A stretch of 64,000 nt of DNA from Apus apus (lineage: Eukaryota; Chordata; Aves; Apodiformes; Apodidae), in NCBI RefSeq assembly GCF_020740795.1, contig NC_067285.1, forward strand, positions 109,641,652 through 109,705,651, written 5' to 3'. Shown in pieces: positions 36,501 through 64,000 of this stretch. Positions within the stretch are counted from its first letter, which is position 1. Each line of letters opens with the position of its first letter. Made by a program: the position numbers and the translations under genes. Below the pieces are notes generated by a model. The model saw nothing but the letters and a program-made list of their open reading frames with translations. It did not search any database and was not told the DNA's origin.

Positions 36501-39131
36501 CAGCAGCACCCCAGGAGCTCCAGAAAGCTGGTGAAAGAAAGGGGAAGCAAATGGCATCTAATTGAATGCTACAGGAACATGCATCAGCCTTCCTACAGCT
36601 GCTGTGTGTTCCTTCTTTCCCTGCCCACTTCTTACAGGTCCCTCTGGACTCTGTTAGGAATAATTTTGGCATATTATCTTCTTTTTGCTGGTGTGTTTAC
36701 CCACTGGGGCGTTTGTAGCTACATAAAGGACAAGCTGCATAGGCTTCATCCTAGGCTTTTTAATTTTTTTAAAAAGCCAAGAGTCAAAATCCTTTTGTTT
36801 TGGAGCCTGAGACCAGATGAAATGTGAGTTTCTTGGAAGAGGGAGCACCTTCCATGCCCCAGGAATTGTGGATAATTTAAAAATCCCATGCTTCATAGGG
36901 CACTGGAAAAGCTGTGCTAAGCAAAGCTGGGCAGATCTAAATTTGGGGAGCTTTGGAGGTGCAAAGAACCTTTCTCAAGGTGCCCAATTAGAGTACAGGC
37001 AGGAAGCACAGGCTTGGTCTTCCTCAGCCATGCCCCACCTGTGGGTTATTGCCTTGGGGTGCACTTTGAGGATGAATCCTTGACTGAGCCTCCCTACACT
37101 GCATGCTCATCCCTCGTACCTGCACAGTAAAACATGATGTTACCTCCATGGAGTCTTGAAGACGTGCAGGAAATCACTCCTTCTAGCTTTGGTTTCTACC
37201 TCTTTTCTCTCGCAGCATCATTTACGAGGTGACGGGGATGTGGTTGTTTGGGAAGCTCTTCTGCAAAGTCTGGATCTCCTTTGATGTCATGTTCTGCACT
37301 GCATCCATCGTTACCTTGTGCTTCATTAGCCTGGACAGATACTGCTCTGTGGTGACTCCATATCACTATTCAAGAAGGATGTCCCGTGGCAGGTGAGTGG
37401 AGTTGCTCCTCACTTTGGGTCCCCCTAAATTTTCACTTGGCTGTGGCCTATATTGATGAGGGACCAAATGAGCTCTGGAGAGTTGCTGCCCAAAAGCAGA
37501 GCAATGTGTCAGAAGAATCTTTGTGTCATATAAATCTTCCCAGAAATCTTTTAATGTGGTGCAGGAGAAAAGGAGAATCCAGCTGAGCTGGTTTGATGGT
37601 GCTCCTAGGGAAGCCCTGTTTTAAGGACGGGTTGTGAAGTGGGGTAGAAACCAGTGGTGTGGGCTGACTTGTGCCTACAACTTCTGCCTGTTGCAGGAAT
37701 TCCACAGGAATTTCCCCAAAGACTAGAGGAAATGACACCCAGAAGAATGTATGTAGCAGTAGTCTCACCCCTTGTAAAACTCATATTTGTGGGGGAAAAG
37801 AGAGAAAGCAGGAGGAGTTTCTAAGCTTTTATCAAGGTTTCATGTGAAACATGGAGAAGAGGACTGCAGGGTGGGGGAGCAGGTCTGAGCACAGAGGATG
37901 CTGCAGCTGTGAGGTGCTCTGCAAGGGGCGTTCAGGCTCTTTCGGGGATGCTTTTCCCTCTGCAGGTCTGGCTGTGTATGATTTGTGGAGCGTGGGCAGT
38001 GACCAAAGAGAGGAGCAGAGTGGCAGAGCAAGGGCTGCAGCAGTGCTGAGGACCTGGTGTCCATCAGCTCCACCTCTGCTGCTGCTCAAAGGATAAGGTC
38101 ACAGCCAGATATTGAAGCTGAGACCAAACAGAAGAATCTACATGCTGTTGTTTTTAAATATTAACACAAATCCTCCATTAAACCTTTCCTCCTCCTCTTT
38201 TTTTTTTCCTTTCCAGCCAGCTCTGAGCATCCCCCACAGTGATCACAGTTCTGTAAACCACAGACCCAATGACCCAGTTGTTAGAGACAACTGCCTGTGG
38301 ACTTGTTGTACTCCAGCTTTTCTCCTGCTTGGCCACTTCTCCAAGCCCTGTGGGACTGCTGAGCAGTGATATCCCACATGGGTTACCATGGGGATTGGAT
38401 GGTACTTCTTGTTCTCTACTCAAAATAACAGGCCTTCTCTTCCCTCTCACAGATGCATCCTGATGACCTGCACAGTCTGGGTATACTCCTCCCTCATTTC
38501 CTTCCTGCCCGTCATGCAAGGCTGGAATGAGATCCCTGGGGTGGACTTCGATGCAGGCAGAGAATGCATCTTTGTCACCAACTGGATTTTTGCCATCGTG
38601 GCTTCTGCTCTGGCATTTTTTGTCCCCTTCATGGTCATGTGCAGTATGTATTTCTTCATCTACCGAGCTTCACGGCTCAAGGCCACTCGTATCATGTCTC
38701 AGACCCTGGACATCCACTATCACCCCAACAGCAAGAGGCAGAACCATCTGCAGCTGGAGAACAAGGCCACACGGACCATCAGCATTATCATCTCAGTCTT
38801 CGTGCTGTGCTGGCTGCCATACTTCGTGCTGAACGTTTGGCTCGCTGCCAGAGGCACCGACTCCACCAGCACAGTCTTGGTTGACACCTTCAAGATCATC
38901 ACTTGGTTAGGGTATTGCAACTCCACCATCAACCCAATGCTCTACGCTTTCCTGAACCGGGACTTCCAACGGGCCCTGAAGAAGCTGCTGGTTTGCAGGC
39001 ACAGGTCTCAGGTGGACATTGGAGAAGACATGGTTTCCATAGCCACATTCTCCAAGACTGCCCCAGAGCTAGAATATAGCATTATGGTGCCAGTGCCCAA
39101 CGGTGCCCTGAAGGGCAAACCCAAGCAGTAG
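33270..39131 (+). CDS. Aminergic class A GPCR, histamine H2 / 5-HT4-like (three coding exons, 375 aa)
   Basis: The coding exons are 33270-33541, 37216-37392 and 38453-39131. They total 1128 bp, both junctions are phase 2, and all splice sites are GT-AG. The product is a predicted plasma-membrane G-protein-coupled receptor for a biogenic amine. Landmarks seen: N-glycosylation sequons at N6 and N12; TM1 with N52 (1.50); LAMAD with D80 (2.50); C107 and C188 as the disulfide pair; D114 (3.32), the amine-binding aspartate; DRY at 131-133; W159 (4.50); P208 (5.50); CWLP at 269-272; W301 and Y304 (7.40 and 7.43); NPMLY at 310-314; C331 as a possible palmitoylation site. The third intracellular loop is short (about 34 residues) and the tail is 44 residues. 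The TM2-TM3 stretch resembles H2, and the ECL2 stretch [10 protein letters not shown] resembles 5-HT4. It is a convincing receptor gene, but the ligand and the orthology are not settled. Confidence 0.9.
33542..37215 (+). other. Receptor intron 1
   Basis: This intron is 3.67 kb long and bounded by GT-AG. It contains one CR1 fragment (34050-34325). I see no further exon or RNA gene in the rest. Confidence 0.8.
34050..34325 (+). mobile_element. CR1 LINE 3' fragment in receptor intron 1
   Basis: GGGCTTCAAGCTGCAACAGG, GGACATTAGGAAACATTTTT, GGCTGCCCAGGGAGCTGGTT and the GTTCTGTGATTCTATG tail. It is in the same direction as the receptor gene. Confidence 0.9.
37216..37392 (+). CDS. Receptor exon: end of TM2, TM3 and DRY motif
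   Basis: This 177 bp exon is flanked by CGCAG and GTGAGT. It encodes residues 91-150: extracellular loop 1, C107, the amine-binding D114 in TM3, the DRY motif and most of intracellular loop 2. It is too short to stand out as an ORF, but the frame joins exactly with both neighbouring exons. Confidence 0.88.
37393..38452 (+). other. Receptor intron 2
   Basis: This intron is 1.06 kb long and bounded by GTGAGT and CAG. A T-run at about 38200-38208 lies well upstream of the acceptor. I see no recognisable repeat. Confidence 0.8.
38453..39131 (+). CDS. Receptor last coding exon: TM4 to C-terminus
   Basis: The acceptor is CTCACAG before 38453 and the stop is TAG at 39129-39131. The exon encodes TM4, ECL2 with C188, TM5 with P208, a short basic ICL3, TM6 with CWLPYF, TM7 with NPMLY, helix 8 and the tail. 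The open frame extends upstream of the acceptor to 38388, but that part is intron. No AATAAA is obvious in the first 300 bases after the stop, so the 3' UTR end is not placed. Confidence 0.9.
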
Positions 39132-39591
39132 GGATGCAGAGTCAGCTGCTGAAGGTGGTGGTGCAGGAAGTGCCAGAACATGTCCTAATGGAAAAATGAT
39201 GGGTAGGAAAACTGGGGAAGGAGAAACTGGAAAACTACAGCTGGGGGCATGTGACAAAGATGCTTTTCTTCATCTTCCACAGTTTTACAAATGAGGAACT
39301 TTGATATTTTAGGGGCAGTTTGTTATAGCTAATGGAGCTAATTCCTTCCTGGGTGATTATTTTTTAATGAGCATTTCCTAAGATGAATTCAGTCTTTATG
39401 CTGGGGGAAAACCAAAACAACACAATGATAACTTGAATATGTCTTTGGGTACATCCCGGTGATCCACAACACAAGGTGGGACAGTGTTTGTTTCTCCTCA
39501 AGGCACTGCAGCTCTCCTCTTGCAGTTTACATGATAAATTTGTCCAGTTTTAATGACTCCATGTGTGTCAATTTGCATATGGAATCGCCAA

Positions 39592-40443
39592 TAGCATGGA
39601 GTTTAACAAGGAGAAATGCTGGGTTTTGCACCTGGGACATGGTAACCCTGGGTATACAGACAGTCTGGGGAGGGAGAGGCTGGAGAGCAGCCCTTTGGAG
39701 AGGGATCTGGGGGTTCTGGTTGATGGCAAGTTGAACATGAGCCAACAGTTGTGCCCTGGCAGCCAGGAGGGCCAACCGAGTCCTGGGGTGAATCAAGCAT
39801 GGCATGGCCAGCCAGCTGAGGGAGGTGATTGTCCCACTTCACTGTGTGCAATTTGGGAAGCCACAATACAAAAAGGATATAAAGCTACTGGAGAGTGTCC
39901 AGAGGAGGGCCAGGAGGTTGGTGAGGGGTTTAGAGGGGAAGCTGTATGAGCAGTGGCTGAAGACACTTGGTCTGCTCAGCCTGGAGAAGAGGAGACTGAG
40001 GGGGAGACCTCATGGCAGCTGCTGCTTCCTCATTAGGGAAGGAGGAGAAGTGGGCACTGACCTCTTCTCTCTGGTGACCAATGATAGGACCCAAGGGAAT
40101 GGTAGGAAGATGTGCAGGGGAGGGTTTAGGTTGGATATTAGGAAGTGATTCTTCACCCAGAGGGTGGTGGAGCACTGGAATAGGCTCCCCAGGGAAGCAG
40201 GAATGGCACCGAGCCTGACGATATTCAAGAAACATTTGAACAATGCCCTCAGGGACATGGTGTGAACTTCGGGGTTGTCCTGTTCTGGGGTGGGAGCTGG
40301 ACTTGGTGATCCAGGCTGTCCAAGGAGGTGGTAGAGCCACCATTCCCAGAGACATACAAGAAGACAGATGTGATGCCATGGGACAGGGTAGCAGTGGGAC
40401 TTGATGATCTTGAAGGTCTTTTCCAACCAGAATGATACTGTGA
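39592..40443 (+). mobile_element. CR1 LINE, composite with two 3' segments
   Basis: The ORF2 part starts with ATGGAGTTTAACAAGGAGAA, and frame pieces resemble those at 3453-4151. A first 3' end runs to about 40311 (GCTGGACTTGGTGATCC). It then jumps back to the GGCTGTCCAAGGAGGTGGTA block and repeats the 3' end to 40443. Frames are broken. Confidence 0.85.
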
Positions 40444-43239
40444 TGGAAGCTGGCAAGAGGGATGTGACCCCAGAAGAGAGGTCACTTCTTCACAAAGGCA
40501 GGACATGGTCCAGCAGCTTGTGCTCTTTGCTCAGGGTTCAACTCACTTGCTTCTGAAATAGCAAGAGGTTCAGAGCTTTCCAGTCCCAGACTTGGTGTTT
40601 AACACCAGAGCAAGCTCAGCAGCAGCCAGGAATGGGTAGGAGAAATATTCCATGTGCATGGACGCTGTGGCTACTGCTGGTAAAATCTTGTTTCAGTGGC
40701 TTTTTCTGAATTACCCGTGAGTTTCCTTATTAATTCTGGCAGGGAATATCCTATGTGGCAGACCCCAGGAAACAAGTGAGACAAGTGCTGGAACACTTCT
40801 CTGTAACTCTGAGGGACACCAAGTGCCCAGGGAGTTCAAAGGGGGGTACAGGTGACCAAGGCCAGCCAAAGAGGGGATGTGAAAAGGAATTACTACTTGT
40901 TTTGCACTGTGATGTCTATGCCCTGATACAACAGAGTACTGCTGGACCACAGAGCCATAAAAAAATACTGATGATAAATGGGAATTATTATTTTTGCCCC
41001 TCCCACGTGCTTGTCTGGACTTCAAACAGCATAAAACAGCACCAGCTCCCTGCAGGAGGGCTGTGGATTACCCCACTGAAGGATGACCCTGGAAAGGCAG
41101 GACTACTCCTGAACATCTCTGCAGCATCCAACAGTGAGTAAAAGCAGGAGCTGAGCCCCCAGGACCACACGAGGACTGGTGACTGCTCAGACACCAGCTA
41201 TTGCTTCCCTGGGAATGGTTCTGGTGGGATCTCACGCTTGTTTACATGGGAGAGTCACCACACTCAGAGTCTGCTCTTAGACTGATCTTCTATGGCTGTG
41301 AAACACTTCAAAGATGGTTTCTGAAGCAGCTATTTCTGAGTGCTCCATCACCCACCTGGGACAGGCAAAGCTCCTGCAGCTGGGGAAGCAGCAGAATGAC
41401 AGCCAGGGTAACATTTAGTGCTAAAACTACTGGACTGAGGCACTTGGAGGGGTGAAGAATGTTAATTGTTAATAATAAATTTAAAAAATGGGAGCAGTTT
41501 AGTACAACTCTAGTCTTCCTGATCATCCAGCTCAAAGGCAGCACAGGACTGTCCTGAGAGATGTAGGTAGTAGCTACTGCCTGGAGCAGCTCAGCTGCTG
41601 AAGACACAGGTACAAGAGTCAGAAGTTCTCTCTCAAAAGCCTGGTAGAAGAAACAGCCCTGAACTGGGGTTGCAACACTAGTTCTAGTCAAATGACTCTT
41701 CATGGAAGTGGTAAGGACAATAACTACATAATCCTGCCCTTATCTGGGGGAAGCATCTAGGTCTAAGAGGGCACAAAGGTGGACATGGCAGGATTCTTGA
41801 TCCTGACATCCAATTCTTGTTTAATAAATGGGATAAGGAAATGCCACCCTTCATTGCTTTCCCTTCCAGGATATGAGCACAGAGCAAATGTGCATTAGAC
41901 AAAAGGCCTTTGGTGTTTCAGTCATGGTTGACCATTTGGTCAGAGTTGACTGAAGAACATCATCCAGCAGGACGTCTAGTGTAATTAAAACCTGACTTAA
42001 ATGAGGAAGTCAACATGAGAGGTGCATCCATCTGGGTAGCCTGGTTCTGAAGAGCTGGAAAAACACTCCTGGAGCTGGTGGGGGTGTTGAAGCCCAGGTG
42101 GATGTTTCACAGCACAGACAAGCATCCTTTACCCCCATTGGTGGGCCAAGTGGAGCTGTCAGAGGCAGGGAAATGAGACAAGCAACTGCAGGCAGGACCT
42201 GAGGTCACAGAAAACCTCTCTACTTAGGGAAGCAGGGACTCACTGGCAGAGGCAGTTGAGAGTTGAGTGTGGTCACAGGCTTTTGTGGCTGGGCATTCAC
42301 CAACACAGGGCAGGGTGTGTGTGTGCCTTTGAGGACAAGTGTAGCATCCCAGAATATACAAACACACCCAGAATGAACACACACACCATTTTTGATACTT
42401 CAAATCTGCAGCACTCTTGAAATAAGCAGCTACTGAGCTATATTTTTATATGCATGCATCTCACACTATAGAGCAAGTTAAAAACACCTTATTGTTCATT
42501 TCCTGTGCTTGATCTGTAATCACTGACCCAGCAGGGAAGCTGGAGAGGCTTCAAATGTGACCATTTAACTGTGCATTCATAGCTGCTTCTACCAGGGAGA
42601 TCCAAAGGAAGTGAAAACAATTAAGTATCTTCTGTTTTAACCCACCTAAACTCAATTAAGTTCTGGTCTTGACCAATGTTCACTGTAGCATTACTGGACA
42701 AGCCAGTATCTAGTGGAGTCATCCAAGAGCAGAAGGAAGACAATCTTTGTAGTATCCACTTTTGCCTTATCATAAGGCTGCAGAGTGGCAGCTGGTTTAA
42801 TCACTAGCTGTAGAGTCACACCACAGTGATTCCCAGGATTCGAATCCAGCATCTTTTTAAGAAACTGATTTCAGAGACTACAACTTCAAAAATTTAAGCC
42901 TGTAAACCAAGAAAATGTATTTATGCAAAACCAGCTCTAACAGTGTAAGAATTATTCCTCCTCCTTCCCTCTCTGTTAACAGTTGAGAGATTGCCTCCAT
43001 AATCCCTTCAGTTTAGAAGAGCTTGGTTCCTTCTTTCTTCAAATAATATCTCACTTCCAAGCAGCACCTTCATCATCTTTGCACCAGCACATGCATTAAA
43101 GGAAGTATGAGACAGGAGAGCAAAGGAAGCTCCAGAAATGAAGCGCCCATCTCCCTGCTCTAGCTGCCCACGGCTGCCCCCTGCAGCACACGCTGATGCA
43201 GGTTGCAAACAGCAACAACCACTACTTGATTGTTCTTTT
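40444..43239. other. Intergenic between convergent genes
   Basis: Contains the tRNA-like relic at 42777-42860 and short CA/TG runs near 42315 and 42360. An AATAAA at about 41474-41479 on the + strand is a possible but distant receptor poly(A) signal. Confidence 0.5.
42777..42860 (+). repeat. tRNA-like SINE relic (MIR / AmnSINE-like head)
   Basis: An A-box-like TGGCAGCTGGT is followed about 50 bp later by a B-box-like GGATTCGAATCC, the polymerase III internal promoter layout of tRNA-derived SINEs. The stems of a cloverleaf do not pair well, so a working tRNA is unlikely. The family is not determined. Confidence 0.4.
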
Positions 43240-44278
43240 TTTTTATAAATAAAAAAAAGTTTATTAAATCGTTTAGACTTGAAAGAAGTCACAATATAAT
43301 TCATGTACCCGACAATGACAGCGAGTGCATTCTGTACACCACCAACCCAAATGGATTGATTCTGTATTTTATAAATAAAAATTAACATATTTACAGAGAG
43401 AAATAAAAGCATGGCATTAGGCAGTTAAATTAGCAGATTACACAAATGCCTACCAGTTGATCTTCTTTTTTAAAAGTACAAATCTACAGGATTACATACG
43501 ACACGTATGACTTCATTAGATTTACATTTTCAGAATCACAACATGTTCATACATAATTTTTACTATGGCTCTTCCAACCACCACCTATAAAACCCCCCTT
43601 TTTTAATGGCAAAAAAAGCTCCTTTTCCTTCTCTACAGGTTGATCTGTATAAAATGCATTCCCTAAGATCTACTATAGTGCAGAAGTATGAAAAGATTTC
43701 CTCTAATGACTGCCTATGGACAGTGACAGTATGTACAACTGTGGTCCTTTTTTTTGCTTTAAAAATAGTGCATATTCCCAGTTTACCCAACCAGGGACAA
43801 AAATGGAGTCATAGTTCATTTCAAAATCATCTTCATTTCACCAAAGAGCAAGTGATCTGGATAGACACTCACTAGGCTTAGAGACTGTAATTTGCTCTAT
43901 AAAAATACAGTATTTTAATTCTATTTACATCTTACAGATCTCTCTATTACCCAGGGAGCTGACATTTACAAGCTTCAAAGAAACCCAACAACCCCCCAAA
44001 AAAAAAGGATAACTGAGCACACCACTGGTAAGCACAGTAGCTGTACCCATCCACATAGGAGAGTTGAAGGTAAGGAAAATGGAATATGACACGTGTGGTT
44101 ACTGGCTTTCCTTGGCTGCCAAGTCAAACCAAAATCTGTCCAACACGTCTTACACATTAAACATGGCAAAAAAAGCTGAAGTAAACCATTTCCAAGATAA
44201 ACATTCTGCATCATAGGATCCTTCTGCTGAACAATCCCTGTAAAACCTGCCGTGTGGAAGAAGTGATCCTGAGGATAA
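43240..44278 (-). other. EIF2AK3: EIF2AK3 3' UTR
   Basis: This is the sequence between the stop codon and the proposed poly(A) site. It is A/T-rich with several T-runs and has no conserved frame. The short ORFs here are not genes. The end is inferred from the AATAAA at 43260-43265. Confidence 0.65.
43260..43265 (-). terminator. EIF2AK3: Poly(A) signal AATAAA of EIF2AK3
   Basis: On the - strand AATAAA is followed within about 30 nt by a T-rich run and then a GT-rich stretch (GTAGTGGTTGTTGCTG). This is the usual upstream-hexamer plus downstream-element layout for cleavage near 43240. Other sites further on cannot be excluded. Confidence 0.6.
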
Positions 44279-63892
<19,614 letters not shown>

Positions 63893-64000
63893 CTAAGGGA
63901 CAAGGGCAAGGGACTCACACCTGCTTCCCGGTTCTGAAGAACTTCCAAGACAAACCAATGTAATCGACAGCAATATTCAAAGCTAACAAACCTTACAAGA

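Noticed and set aside
38388-38452. Open frame upstream of the last receptor exon
   Set aside because: A clear CTCACAG acceptor at 38452 and the in-frame join to the previous exon show that this part is intronic.
42777-42860. A functional tRNA gene
   Set aside because: A-box and B-box are present, but the T-arm and acceptor stem do not pair, so a SINE relic is more likely.
43563-43875. Short ORFs on both strands around 43.6-43.9 kb
   Set aside because: They lie in the EIF2AK3 3' UTR and match nothing.

Overview
This is a vertebrate nuclear genomic window that looks avian. It holds about 25 CR1 LINE fragments on both strands, most of them 5'-truncated and many ending in the CR1 tail made of ATTCTATG- or ATTCTGTG-like units. 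The spliced genes have short introns, and the reading frames match bird or reptile proteins. I cannot name the species.

Layout. Positions 1-33,250 are gene-poor. I see CR1 copies, simple repeats and a CpG-richer segment at about 26.1-26.55 kb that could be a promoter or a first exon, but no protein-coding exon I can defend. From 33,253 to 39,131 on the + strand there is a three-exon gene for a 375-residue class A aminergic GPCR. It resembles histamine H2 and serotonin 5-HT4 receptors but matches neither cleanly. From 39.1 to 43.2 kb the intergenic stretch carries a composite CR1 and a tRNA-like SINE relic. From 63,892 down to 44,279 on the - strand there are 14 consecutive coding exons of EIF2AK3 (PERK), the ER-stress eIF2-alpha kinase. 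They run from the luminal sensor through the membrane segment and split kinase domain to the stop codon, followed by a 3' UTR and a poly(A) signal near 43,260. The first exons of EIF2AK3 lie beyond the right edge.

Relations. The two genes are convergent and about 4 kb apart at their 3' ends. Nothing in the sequence suggests they share a pathway: one is a predicted plasma-membrane amine receptor, the other an ER-membrane stress kinase. The most interesting items are the receptor, whose TM5 ligand-contact positions do not fit histamine, a CR1 nested inside another CR1 at 31.9-32.6 kb, a near-full C-terminal CR1 reading frame at 3.45-4.15 kb, and the CpG-rich candidate first exon.
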